DNA of 64,000 nt from Blautia caecimuris. Lineage in GTDB: Bacteria > Bacillota > Clostridia > Lachnospirales > Lachnospiraceae. The first letter of the stretch is position 1, and every line of letters begins with the position of its first letter. The position numbers and the translations under genes are program-made. Below the pieces are notes generated by a model. That model saw only the letters and a list, made by a program, of their open reading frames with translations. It had not been told where the DNA came from and did no database searches. Positions 44,701-52,680 of this stretch are shown in pieces. The stretch spans positions 62,001-126,000 of the forward strand of contig NZ_JANJZT010000005.1 in NCBI RefSeq assembly GCF_024622975.1, written 5' to 3'.

Positions 44701-45343
44701 AGATCTTTGCTGTTTCCGACTGCTTTTCCAGAGGTTCCAGCTGCCTGGTCAGCTCGGTCAGAATATCTGTCACACGTACAAGATTCTGGCGTTCTTCCTC
44801 CAGCTTCTTGATCGTAGTATTTTTTCTCCGTTTAAACTTTACAATTCCCGCAGCCTCGTCAAAAAGCTCCCGTCGTTCCTCCGGCTTTCCACTCAGGATT
44901 TTATCAATCTGCCCCTGACCGATAATAGAGTAACCCTCCTTACCGATACCGGTATCATAGAACATTTCCTGAATATCTTTCAGACGGCAGTGGCTTCCAT
45001 TGATCAGATATTCACTTTCTCCGGAACGGTACAGCCGTCTGGTAACCGTAACTTCATTAAAATCCACCGGAAGCTTATGGTCGCTGTTATCCAGGGTAAT
45101 GGCAACTGAAGCAAAGCTTAAAGGTTTGCGGAGCTCTGTTCCGGAAAAAATAACATCCTGCATATTTCCGCCGCGGAGCTGTTTGGCACTCTGTTCGCCC
45201 AGCACCCAGCGGACCGCATCGCCTACATTACTTTTTCCACTGCCATTCGGTCCTACAATACCTGTGATTCCATTATGAAATTCAAAATTGATCTTCTGGG
45301 CAAAGGATTTGAATCCGTGTACCTCTATGTTTTTTAAATACAT
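41783..45343 (-). CDS. smc: Chromosome segregation protein SMC
   Basis: A 1186-residue condensin ATPase. The N-terminal head has Walker A GPNGSGKSN. The first coiled coil runs from about residue 170 to 500. The hinge lies at about 510-680 with a glycine-rich GGSIQNIVT and GRATFLPL. The return coiled coil runs to about 1030. The C-terminal head has signature LSGGEKALTAIALLFAI and Walker B LLDEIEAALDDSN. It works with ScpA and ScpB, which are not in this window. It begins nine bases after rnc ends. Confidence 0.97.
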   Translation of the reverse strand: MYLKNIEVHGFKSFAQKINFEFHNGITGIVGPNGSGKSNVGDAVRWVLGEQSAKQLRGGNMQDVIFSGTELRKPLSFASVAITLDNSDHKLPVDFNEVTVTRRLYRSGESEYLINGSHCRLKDIQEMFYDTGIGKEGYSIIGQGQIDKILSGKPEERRELFDEAAGIVKFKRRKNTTIKKLEEERQNLVRVTDILTELTRQLEPLEKQSETAKIYLTKREELRDLDVNLFLLDYEETGHILKELAEKSERAQEELSETKEAYEQTKVEYERLEQELETLNTRLEELKEKQQQNALSRQQYESQIQILEEQIHAGRQNSDHYRNRLGVLKEELEKREKEKETLTQEKEALHEKLREQRNRLKEENNRLETIQAEVAACTSAVEEGKNEIIEILNSRATTKGKAQRFDAMMEQLDIRKAAVSQRILRLKTEEESLVSEKSKAQSRYDSVTHTIASMNEECVRLDGEVQKLQEKLKDQSRQMENGQAAYHRESSRLESLKNLTERYDGYGNSIRRVMEQKSREPGIHGVVADIIHVQKDYEIAIETALGGSIQNIVTDNEQTAKRMIGFLKKNRFGRATFLPLSNMSGRGGISQREVLREEGVIGTADTLVQAEAQYSGLVQYLLGRVLVVDHIDHAIAIGKKYRHSLRMVTIEGESLNPGGSMTGGAFKNNSNLLGRRREIEELERSVELLKKELQELQKEIGDNRSRRNVLRDAIADFQEKLRQQYVEQNTAGMNLKQLEEKEADIQKSYGQIDREKEELRRQAVEIRADHSSIAKELEASQRDEKELETFIETKQKELEEWKAEEASKTKELEELRLEESSLSQKEHFLQENMIRLLGEMESFQRESRELEENLKKSEEETKHKHEGIQNLKNAVEACEKLDQELQEQKEEKQQQKEERNTSHKAFFEKRDQLSERTSLLDKECFRLKSQEEKVEEQRESQISYMWEEYEITPNSALSHRKEELNDRQEMKKNISRIKDEIRRLGSVNVNAIEEYKNLLERHTFLSGQYEDLVQAEKTLESIIQELDEGMRRQFAEKFHDIQREFDKAFKELFGGGKGTLELAEDEDILEAGIKIISQPPGKKLQNMMQLSGGEKALTAIALLFAIQNLKPSPFCLLDEIEAALDDSNVGRFASYLQKLTKNTQFIIITHRRGTMNAADRLYGITMQEKGVSTLVSVDLVENQLSK

Positions 45344-45352
45344 ATTTCACCT

Positions 45353-46024
45353 TTACTGTTTGATTTTCCGGAGCGCCTGGTAGGCTGCAGCCTGTTCTGC
45401 GGCTTTTTTCGTATGTCCGGCACCGTTTCCTGCTGGAATACCGTTGATCCTTACCTCAACTTCAAACTGCTTGTTGTGATCCGGTCCGCTTTCTCCGGTA
45501 AGCACATATTCCACCGGCTGCTTTCCGTCCTCCTGCACAAGCTCCTGGAGGATTGTCTTGCTGTCGTAAAAAAGCTGTTTTCTCTCTATATCATTCAGAA
45601 TGAATTTCAGCACAAATTCCCTGGCTCTCTCAAAACCGCCGTCCAGATAAATCGCGCCCAGAAGCGCCTCTGTGGCATCAGAGACAATGGAATCACGCAT
45701 TCTTCCGCCTGTCATATCCTCTCCTCTTCCCAGAAGAAGATATTCCGGCAGTCCAAACTGTCTTGCACAATAGGCAAGACTGGGTTCACACACAAGGCTC
45801 GCCCTTTTTTTTGTCAGCTCGCCTTCCGGAATCTGTGGAAAACGGGCATAAAGCACATCACTGCTGATCAGCTCCAGAACAGCGTCTCCCAGAAACTCAA
45901 GTCTCTCGTTGCAGCCCAGCTTTCCGAGCTTTTTTTCATTGGCGTAGGAGCTGTGTGTCAGCGCCTGACGCAGTAATTTTTTATTGCGGAACCTGTAGCC
46001 GATCTTCTGTTCCAACTGATCCAT
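45353..46024 (-). CDS. rnc: Ribonuclease III
   Basis: Double-strand-specific endoribonuclease for rRNA processing and mRNA turnover. The 223-residue protein has the signature ERLEFLGDAVLEL with the metal-binding glutamate and aspartate. The second catalytic patch ATEALLGAIYLDGGFE is present. A C-terminal dsRNA-binding domain (about 152-222) contains GIPAGNGAGHTKKAAEQAAA. It is located between plsX (18 bases) and smc (9 bases). The acpP gene usually found here is absent. Confidence 0.97.
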   Translation of the reverse strand: MDQLEQKIGYRFRNKKLLRQALTHSSYANEKKLGKLGCNERLEFLGDAVLELISSDVLYARFPQIPEGELTKKRASLVCEPSLAYCARQFGLPEYLLLGRGEDMTGGRMRDSIVSDATEALLGAIYLDGGFERAREFVLKFILNDIERKQLFYDSKTILQELVQEDGKQPVEYVLTGESGPDHNKQFEVEVRINGIPAGNGAGHTKKAAEQAAAYQALRKIKQ

Positions 46025-46042
46025 AATCTTTCCCTCTTTCTG

Positions 46043-47080
46043 TTAATTCTCCTGATGGCTTTCCGCCTTTACAGGAGGCTGAATACGCTCTGCGATTTTT
46101 TCATTGATCTTCTGCTGTTTAAACTGAACGCACTGGAAAACCGCATTTTTAATTTCCACCGCTTTTGCGCTTCCATGAGTCTTTACTACAAGTCCTTTCA
46201 GACCCAGAAGAGGCGCGCCGCCGTATTTCGTTGTATCAAAATCCTTCAGAGTTTCTTTCAGAGCAGGCTTAATCAGAAGCGCTCCTATTTTACTTCTGAG
46301 ATTCTTCATCATGCCGCCCTTGATCTTTTTGATCAGAGAGCCGCTGACGCCTTCATAAAGCTTGAGGATCACATTTCCCACAAAGGCTTCGCACACGATT
46401 ACGTCCGCATAGCCGGAAGGTATGTCTCTCGCCTCAATACTTCCAATAAAATTAATGCCTTCCGTTTCTTTCAGAAGCGGGAAGGTTTCTTTTACAAGAA
46501 CGTTTCCCTTTTCTTCCTCCGCCCCGTTATTGACAATGGCTACTCTGGGGTTTTTGATTCCCACAACCTGCTCCATATAGATTGAACCCATTTTTGCAAA
46601 CTGAACCAGATGAGAAGGTCTTGCGTCCACATTTGCCCCGCAGTCGATCAGAAGGCTTACGCCTTCCATGGTAGGGATCAGAGGCGCCAGCGGAGGACGC
46701 TCCACTCCTTTGGATCTGCCAACAAGCACCTGTCCACCCACAAGAACAGCGCCTGTACTGCCTGAGGAAACAAAAGCGTCTGCCTCATGTTTTTTTACAA
46801 GATTCAGTCCCACTACAATGGAAGAATCCTTTTTTTTGCGGATTGCAAACACCGGAGGCTCTGCTGTTTCGATCACCTCTGAGGTGTGTACGATCTGTAT
46901 TCTTTCTTCAGGGTATCCCTGATATTTATTTAATTCCTTTTTGATCACGTCTTCAAGTCCGGTAAGGATCACAAAAATATCCTCACGTTCCTTTACGGCT
47001 TCTACGGCTGCCTTTACCGGTTCCTCAGGTGCATTGTCGCCTCCCATGGCATCCACAACTACTTTTACTAATTCTGCCAT
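46043..47080 (-). CDS. plsX: Phosphate acyltransferase PlsX
   Basis: Converts acyl-ACP to acyl-phosphate, the donor for PlsY in phospholipid synthesis. The 345-residue protein opens VVVDAMGGDNAPE. It has SAGSTGA-type SSGSTGAVLVGG, LIDCGANVDARPSHL, and CEAFVGNVILKLYEG. AGGAGG precedes the ATG and a good promoter lies at 47111-47140. It is the first gene of the plsX-rnc-smc-ftsY(-ilvA) run. Confidence 0.96.
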   Translation of the reverse strand: MAELVKVVVDAMGGDNAPEEPVKAAVEAVKEREDIFVILTGLEDVIKKELNKYQGYPEERIQIVHTSEVIETAEPPVFAIRKKKDSSIVVGLNLVKKHEADAFVSSGSTGAVLVGGQVLVGRSKGVERPPLAPLIPTMEGVSLLIDCGANVDARPSHLVQFAKMGSIYMEQVVGIKNPRVAIVNNGAEEEKGNVLVKETFPLLKETEGINFIGSIEARDIPSGYADVIVCEAFVGNVILKLYEGVSGSLIKKIKGGMMKNLRSKIGALLIKPALKETLKDFDTTKYGGAPLLGLKGLVVKTHGSAKAVEIKNAVFQCVQFKQQKINEKIAERIQPPVKAESHQEN

Positions 47081-47110
47081 AATACGCCTCCTGTTAAAAT
47101 TTCAAACTTT

Positions 47111-47140
47111 ATCATACTAAATCTGAAGGGGTAAAGTCAA
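47111..47140 (-). promoter_or_regulatory. Promoter of the plsX operon
   Basis: Minus-strand TTGACT (47135-47140), 18-bp spacer, TATGAT (47111-47116), 30 bases before the ATG. Confidence 0.75.
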
Positions 47141-47154
47141 GAGATGTCAGAAAA

Positions 47155-47640
47155 TTAAAGGGTGTTTTGCGGATTCTCTCCATCCAGGACTGCCTCTGTA
47201 AGCCTGTCCCCCTCATAGGTCAGCTTCAGCGAAAAAAACGGGGCATCTTCCTTCAGAAGTTTCAGGAAGATCTTATCTCCCTCCCAGAGATTCAGATTCA
47301 GAAGCTCATCCTTTTTTACCCATTCCAGAACGCCTTCATCACAGTCCTTCACCTCTCCGGTGAAACCATCTGCTGTATAAAGACACATATATTCTGTTCC
47401 GTAATCCTTCTGTGTAAAGGTAACGATTCCCCGGAATTTCCAGGAGGTCAGCTTCAGTCCGGTTTCCTCATATGCCTCTCTTAAAAGACATTCCTCCGGA
47501 CTTTCTCCCTCTTCAAAATGTCCCCCGATACCGATCCATTTATCTTTATTTACATCATTTTTCTTTGACACTCTGTGAAGCATCAGATATGCTTCCTCTT
47601 TTTCTACATAACAAAGCGTTGTCATGGGTCTTTTTTTCAC
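47155..47640 (-). CDS. NUDIX hydrolase (MutT-like)
   Basis: A 161-residue NUDIX hydrolase. The Nudix box is complete: GGHFEEGESPEECLLREAYEETGL, with the expected REAxEE glutamates and G-x5-E spacing. It probably removes oxidised or otherwise modified nucleoside triphosphates (8-oxo-dGTP type), but the substrate is not settled by sequence. The GTG at 47640 is ten bases after GGAGG. A downstream ATG at 47625 lacks a site. It lies 23 bases after the second ABC-F gene, likely in one transcript. Confidence 0.9.
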   Translation of the reverse strand: MKKRPMTTLCYVEKEEAYLMLHRVSKKNDVNKDKWIGIGGHFEEGESPEECLLREAYEETGLKLTSWKFRGIVTFTQKDYGTEYMCLYTADGFTGEVKDCDEGVLEWVKKDELLNLNLWEGDKIFLKLLKEDAPFFSLKLTYEGDRLTEAVLDGENPQNTL

Positions 47641-47663
47641 AGTCCTTCACCTCCTGCAAAAAT

Positions 47664-49499
47664 TTATTTTCTGTTCTGGGCTTCGATTTTTTCCGCAAGA
47701 TCGTTCAGGTAAACCCAGCGGTCCATTTTTTCTTCCAGAAGAGCTTCCGCCTCTTCTTTTTCCTTTGTCAGCTCATTGAGCTTTCCGGAATTTGTGGCAT
47801 TGGCCATAATATCCTGATCCAGCTTTTCAATCTTTGCTTCCAGCTTCGCAATATCCTCATCAATAGTATCGTATTCCCTCTGTTCCTTATAAGAAAATTT
47901 AAGCTTTGTGGGACGGTTTTGTTTCCAGGTCTTTGCAGAATCCTTTTCTCCGGAATCAGAGACTTCTCTGCTTCCTTCTGATCTTTTTCCGGAATCAGAA
48001 TCAATGCTGTCTCCGAACCGTCTCTTTTTCGCTTCCAGATAATCCGTATAACCACCCTCATACTGTGTGAGGTTTCCTCTTCTGTCAAACTCAAAAATCC
48101 GGTCTGCAATATTGTCCAGGAAATACCGGTCATGAGACACAGCGATCACGATTCCAGCAAAGGAATCCAGATAGTCCTCCAGAATGGTCAGTGTGGGAAT
48201 ATCAATATCATTTGTGATCTCGTCAAGAAGCAGGACATTTGGCGCTGCTGCAAGCACTTTCAGAAGGTACAGGCGCTTCTTCTCTCCTCCGGAAAGCTTT
48301 TCTATTGGCGCATACTGCATGGAAGAATCAAACAGAAACTGCTCCAGAAGCTTTGTTGCACTGATCAGTCCGTCCTTTGTGGGAATATACTCTGCAACAT
48401 CCTTAATATAATCAATTACCCGCTGACTGGTGTTCATTTCCTCAATTTCCTGAGAAAAATAACCGATCTTTACGGTTTCTCCAATCTCTACCGCCCCGCT
48501 GTCCGGCTGTATGATACCTGCAATAATTTTAAGAAGCGTAGATTTGCCACAGCCGTTGGGTCCGATGATTCCCAGCCGCTGATTTTTCAGCACAATGTAG
48601 TCAAAATCCCGGATGCATACCTTATCTCCAAAGCTTTTGGAAATATGATGAAGCTCAATTGTTTTTTTGCCCATTCTTGTCTCTACAGAATCAATCTCCA
48701 CGTTTTTGTCGCGGACAGGCGCAGCGCCGTTTTTCAGTGTTTCCAGACGGTCAAGCCTTGCTCTCTGCTTGGTAGTCCTTGCACGACAGCCTCGTTTTGC
48801 CCATTCCAGCTCCATTCTGAGAATACTCTGGCGTTTCCGCTCTGACGCCAGCTCCATTTCTTCTCTCTCTGCTTTCATTTCCAGAAACTGAGAATATTTT
48901 GCCTCATAGGTATAAATCTTTCCGTGACTTAGCTCCAGAATCTTATTTGTAACACGGTCCAGAAAATACCGGTCATGAGTCACCATGATCACTACTCCCT
49001 TAAAACGGTTCAGATAATCTTCCAGCCATCCTGCCATTTCATTGTCCAGATGGTTGGTAGGCTCATCCAGAATAAGAACATCCGTGGGATTAATGAGAAC
49101 TCTGGCCAGAGCAACTCTTTTTTTCTGACCTCCGGAAAGATGACTGATCTCCTCCTCATGATCCGCAATGCCAAGTTTGTTCAGGATCATATGAGCATCT
49201 GTTTCCGGATTCCAGTCCTGCTCCCGCTTTCCTGCAGTCACATAAGATAGGATTGTAGCTCCCTCAGGAAATTCCGGGTGCTGGGAAAGGCAGGAAATGC
49301 GCAGCCCGTTCTGCATGATCACCTGTCCCTCGTCCGGTTCCTCTGTTCCTGCCAGAATCCTTAAAAATGTTGTTTTTCCTGTTCCGTTAATTCCGATCAG
49401 ACCAATCTTATCACCCTGATGGATTCCCACTGAAATATCATCAAAAATCACTTTATCGCCATAGGTTTTGCTGATGTGTTCCATATTTAAAATATTCAT
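47664..49499 (-). CDS. ABC-F family ATPase, Uup-like
   Basis: A 611-residue soluble tandem ATPase. The first cassette has GINGTGKTT, LSGGQKKRVALA and ILDEPTNHLD. The linker carries WAKRGCRARTTKQRARLDRLE, a Uup-type signature. The second cassette has GPNGCGKSTL, LSGGEKKRLYLL and a Walker B reading LLLDEITNDID, where Ile and Asn replace the usual Pro and His. A C-terminal coiled-coil arm follows (about 540-608). Uup relatives act on ribosomes and in genome stability. The roughly 240-base leader upstream contains no gene and no clear promoter. Confidence 0.92.
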   Translation of the reverse strand: MNILNMEHISKTYGDKVIFDDISVGIHQGDKIGLIGINGTGKTTFLRILAGTEEPDEGQVIMQNGLRISCLSQHPEFPEGATILSYVTAGKREQDWNPETDAHMILNKLGIADHEEEISHLSGGQKKRVALARVLINPTDVLILDEPTNHLDNEMAGWLEDYLNRFKGVVIMVTHDRYFLDRVTNKILELSHGKIYTYEAKYSQFLEMKAEREEMELASERKRQSILRMELEWAKRGCRARTTKQRARLDRLETLKNGAAPVRDKNVEIDSVETRMGKKTIELHHISKSFGDKVCIRDFDYIVLKNQRLGIIGPNGCGKSTLLKIIAGIIQPDSGAVEIGETVKIGYFSQEIEEMNTSQRVIDYIKDVAEYIPTKDGLISATKLLEQFLFDSSMQYAPIEKLSGGEKKRLYLLKVLAAAPNVLLLDEITNDIDIPTLTILEDYLDSFAGIVIAVSHDRYFLDNIADRIFEFDRRGNLTQYEGGYTDYLEAKKRRFGDSIDSDSGKRSEGSREVSDSGEKDSAKTWKQNRPTKLKFSYKEQREYDTIDEDIAKLEAKIEKLDQDIMANATNSGKLNELTKEKEEAEALLEEKMDRWVYLNDLAEKIEAQNRK

Positions 49500-49736
49500 A
49501 TCATTCTTCTCTCTGTACTTTCTTATTTATTTTACTGTAAATACTCAAATTGAAAAAATATATCATGCTCTCCTGTGTTTAATCCGCACGATCTGTCTGC
49601 ACAAGTAAGTATTCTTTTGTGTCCTCATATAACAGATCCCATTGTGCAAACTTCCGTATTTGTTTATTTTGAAACAACAAAAACTCTTCCTAATAAAAAA
49701 CATTTCATTTACATTGCTTCTGTCATTTTTATGATT

Positions 49737-51083
49737 TTATTTTTTCTCATTTTCCGTCTTTGGAAACCTCTTCACATAGTAGATCACAAACAGCACTGCC
49801 GTAATGCCCCAGGATACCGGATAACTGAGCATAATTGTCTCAATTCCCGGAAAAACAGGAAGAACGGCCAGCATCCAGGTAATCCTCATGATGCACACGC
49901 CGCCGCAGGTTAAAATCACAGGCACAAGCACTTTTCCTGCTCCGCGGAGCGCGCCGGAAAGAATCCCAATGGCTACATAAAGAAAATAGGACGGCATCAG
50001 ATAGCGCGTCATATAAACACCGATCTCTACCACCTGGTTATCTGTTGTAAACAGCCTGTACAAAGGCTCTGCAAAAACGATCAGCAGGCCGCTGAGCAGA
50101 ATCGCCGAGCTGTAGGACATTCCCAGACACACCCGCACACTTTTTCGCATTCGTCTTGTTCTGCCTGCGCCATAATTCTGTCCCACAAAGGTAGTAATCG
50201 CAATGGAAAAGGCATTGACTACCATCCAGAATACGGCATCGATTTTCCCAAAAGTGCCCCAGGCAGCTACATAGTCGGTTCCCAGACGATTTACAAATAC
50301 CTGTATCACAATATTTGCCACACAGTACATGGCAGCCTCAATACCTGCCGGAACCCCGATTCGCAGAATTGCTTTAAGCGAAGCGCCGTAGAAACGGATA
50401 TTTTTTATTTCCAGCCGGAAAAATCCATGATCTCTCATCAGCATTCCCGTAACAAGGACTGCGCTGACTCCCTGACAGGATACTGTGGCAATGGCAACTC
50501 CCCGGACTCCCATTCCGGCAGCCACCACCAGAACAATGTCCAGAACAATATTTAAAATACATGCAGTCATCAGAACATAAAGAGGTCTTCTGGAATCTCC
50601 CATTGCCCGAAGCACAGAGGCCCCCATATTATAAACAAGATTAAAAACAATCCCCATAAAATAAATATGAAGATAGGTTCTGGAATCTGCCATCAGCTCA
50701 ACCGGTGTATTCATTGCTTCCAGAACTGCATCTGACAGAAGGAATCCCGCCACTCCGATAATCGCTCCTGCTGCCAGAGAAAAGGCAAAAGACGTGTGTA
50801 CGGTTTTGTCCAGATTTTTCCTGTCCTGAGCTCCAAAAAACTGAGACACAACGACCGCAGCACCGGAGGTAAGACCAACAAACACCTCAACGATCAGGTT
50901 GACAATCTGATTGACCGAGCCTCCTACTGCCGCCAGTGCTTCCTTACCCACAAAACGACCGACAACAATTGTGTCGGCCGTATTATAAATCTGCTGAAAA
51001 AAAGTTCCGAATACAATCGGAAAGAAAAATAATAAAAGCTGCTTCCAGATCACACCCTCGGTAATCTGATTTCTTTTGTTCAT
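49737..51083 (-). CDS. MATE family exporter, second copy
   Basis: A 448-residue membrane exporter with about twelve helices. Hallmarks are FFPIVFGTFFQQIYNTADTI, VGRFVGKEALAAVGG, and VGQNYGAGRTRRMRK around the domain junction. It shares the family fold with the exporter at 1976-3346 but differs throughout. GGGGGGAGAG precedes the ATG. A terminator-shaped stem (51104-51135) lies only 20 bases upstream, so expression must come from read-through or a promoter I cannot see. The substrate is unknown. Confidence 0.9.
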   Translation of the reverse strand: MNKRNQITEGVIWKQLLLFFFPIVFGTFFQQIYNTADTIVVGRFVGKEALAAVGGSVNQIVNLIVEVFVGLTSGAAVVVSQFFGAQDRKNLDKTVHTSFAFSLAAGAIIGVAGFLLSDAVLEAMNTPVELMADSRTYLHIYFMGIVFNLVYNMGASVLRAMGDSRRPLYVLMTACILNIVLDIVLVVAAGMGVRGVAIATVSCQGVSAVLVTGMLMRDHGFFRLEIKNIRFYGASLKAILRIGVPAGIEAAMYCVANIVIQVFVNRLGTDYVAAWGTFGKIDAVFWMVVNAFSIAITTFVGQNYGAGRTRRMRKSVRVCLGMSYSSAILLSGLLIVFAEPLYRLFTTDNQVVEIGVYMTRYLMPSYFLYVAIGILSGALRGAGKVLVPVILTCGGVCIMRITWMLAVLPVFPGIETIMLSYPVSWGITAVLFVIYYVKRFPKTENEKK

Positions 51084-51103
51084 ATCCGCTCTCCCCCCGA
51101 GAT

Positions 51104-51135
51104 AAAAATTCCTCTGCTATGCAGTATAGCAGAGG
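51104..51135 (-). terminator. Terminator between the 110-residue gene and the MATE gene
   Basis: Perfect 10-bp arms CCTCTGCTAT (51111-51120) and ATAGCAGAGG (51126-51135), with a 5-base loop. On the minus strand AATTTTT follows. Confidence 0.8.
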
Positions 51136-51158
51136 AGCTGAGGAAAATCAATTTTTTG

Positions 51159-51491
51159 TTAGTTTAATATTTTGAGATTATGTGAGTGTTTCGCATACCC
51201 GCTGCGGGAAATTTCCATCTGGAGTTCTCTCAGGCGGTTCTCTTTATGCCGGAATGTCTCAGGAGCATCCTGAAAATGATAACTACTGCAGATACTTCCA
51301 AGCTTCATCATTACGGCTCTCCTTGCATATCCTGCGGCAAGACTTATTTTCAGGTATCCATATAAAAGACAACAACTGGCTTTGTGGAAAATTCCGTTTT
51401 CATACCGGGAATGGCTTCTCAGATAAGCGGCCATACAAAATACAAGAATCACAGCAAAAGAAATAATTGAAATCTGTTCTGCAAACGTCAT
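51159..51491 (-). CDS. Single-pass membrane protein of unknown function
   Basis: A 110-residue protein with one N-terminal helix (about residues 7-25), then a basic, His- and Cys-containing soluble part (three Cys near 42-43 and 68). No known domain was recognised. AAAGGAGG lies nine bases before the ATG at 51491. A GTG at 51497 is too near. A consensus-like promoter (51535-51563) and a terminator (51104-51135) frame it as a single-gene transcript. That supports a real gene. It sits just downstream of the kinase/vWA operon but is separately transcribed. Confidence 0.65.
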   Translation of the reverse strand: MTFAEQISIISFAVILVFCMAAYLRSHSRYENGIFHKASCCLLYGYLKISLAAGYARRAVMMKLGSICSSYHFQDAPETFRHKENRLRELQMEISRSGYAKHSHNLKILN

Positions 51492-51534
51492 GATCACCGA
51501 CCTCCTTTAAAGAAGCATCTTTATTGTTGTCTAT

Positions 51535-51563
51535 ATACTAACTCTTTACTCTGTAATTGTCAA
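51535..51563 (-). promoter_or_regulatory. Promoter of the 110-residue gene
   Basis: Minus-strand TTGACA (51558-51563), 17-bp spacer, TAGTAT (51535-51540). Confidence 0.8.
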
Positions 51564-51669
51564 TCTTTTTATTGTTAAATAAATATTAATCTGATTTTAT
51601 CTGTTGATGTGAACAGGGGATTTTTATTTTTCCATTCCTGATAAGTTCATTTCGCATCATTATCCTGAA

Positions 51670-52356
51670 TCAGATACTGTTTCCAATGGCATCAATAATT
51701 TCTTTGTAGTCCAGGTCTTCCAAACCATTTCCCGCAGTGGAGGGATAATGGATGACATTATTCCAGTTTTCCGTAACAACACTCCATTCCTCTTCATAAG
51801 GCGCAAACAAAACCAGCCGCTTAGATGAGTCAGAAATCTGCCCCGGACATTGCTCATCTCCCCACCAGGAAGTCAGCTCTCCAAAAGATTCTGCCATCCC
51901 AGAAGGATAGCAGGGAGATTTTTTTCCATATCCCAGCTTATGTGTAGGAGCATCTGTCCATACTACAATTATATTTCTTCTTTTATCGCCTCCCGGAGTC
52001 CATTTTGACTTAATTGCATATCCCAAAGCCTCCAGACCGTCTTCCGGTGTATCCCCGCCTCCTTTTGCATGAATACTTTTTACACACCTTTCAAAATCTT
52101 TCGACTGTTCAGGCAGCCGGAAAAAATCAGTTGTCATCATTGCAGAATCACCATCTGCCAGATAATCCCGAAAAGCAATAACCCGAATCCGCATTTCGTT
52201 AATATGCTTTCCTTTTCTCTCCATGGCCGCTGTCACATCATGGTAAAAATTCAACGCATTGTTTTTTACTGTATTGATCACCGGACGCATACTGGCTGTT
52301 GCGTCAATACAAAATACCATGTCTACATTATACTTAAACAAATAATTTTCTCCCAT
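51670..52356 (-). CDS. von Willebrand factor A protein with intact metal site (TerY-like)
   Basis: A 228-residue soluble protein that is one vWA domain. The MIDAS reads DATAS (18-22), a threonine in GGGDTPEDG (103) and an aspartate in WTDAP (135), so metal-dependent ligand binding should be intact. The DAT(A/G)SM variant is typical of vWA proteins paired with kinases. Trp- and Cys-rich insertions around 150-185 are unusual. The ATG at 52356 follows GGGAG by nine bases. An in-frame TTG at 52371 is rejected. It is the last of six genes; in TerY-P triads such proteins pair with a kinase and a PP2C phosphatase. Confidence 0.82.
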   Translation of the reverse strand: MGENYLFKYNVDMVFCIDATASMRPVINTVKNNALNFYHDVTAAMERKGKHINEMRIRVIAFRDYLADGDSAMMTTDFFRLPEQSKDFERCVKSIHAKGGGDTPEDGLEALGYAIKSKWTPGGDKRRNIIVVWTDAPTHKLGYGKKSPCYPSGMAESFGELTSWWGDEQCPGQISDSSKRLVLFAPYEEEWSVVTENWNNVIHYPSTAGNGLEDLDYKEIIDAIGNSI

Positions 52357-52422
52357 TCTCTTTTCTCCCAACGTATCTTTTTATGCTTTTAGAATTCGTA
52401 TCATTACTGGCTGACATCATTC

Positions 52423-52629
52423 TTATAGATCTTCCGGTTTATAAAAATAATTGCAGAAATCCTCCGACTCCTTTTCCTGGTGAATAATTACTTCTGGTTT
52501 TTTTTCAAAAGTCACTGTATCCTCTTCTTCCCATTTCAGTTCTTCCGGCATCTTTATTACCTTTGTCCCACATTTTCCGCAAAAATTTGAATCCTCTTTC
52601 AGCCTTGCTCCGCAATATCCGCAAAACAT
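52423..52629 (-). CDS. 68-residue zinc-ribbon protein
   Basis: The N-terminus is a classic zinc ribbon with CGYC and CGKC (residues 3-6 and 17-20). An acidic linker follows, and the protein ends FCNYFYKPEDL. The C-terminal FYKPEDL resembles FYTAGDL at the end of the kinase and FYRSENL in the membrane zinc-ribbon protein. It is probably an adaptor or kinase substrate, which is inference. GGAGAGGACG precedes the ATG. It lies between the kinase and vWA genes. Confidence 0.75.
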   Translation of the reverse strand: MFCGYCGARLKEDSNFCGKCGTKVIKMPEELKWEEEDTVTFEKKPEVIIHQEKESEDFCNYFYKPEDL

Positions 52630-52680
52630 ATCGTCCTCTCCTTTTTATCTTATGATTTTATTTATTTTATAAATCTATTT

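Noticed and set aside
49500-49736. Attenuator leader peptide upstream of the second ABC-F gene
   Set aside because: The leader is long enough, but I found no short frame with a ribosome site followed by a terminator/antiterminator pair.
1976-51083. The two MATE genes as a recent duplication
   Set aside because: Apart from family hallmarks the proteins differ throughout, and the gene neighbourhoods are unrelated.
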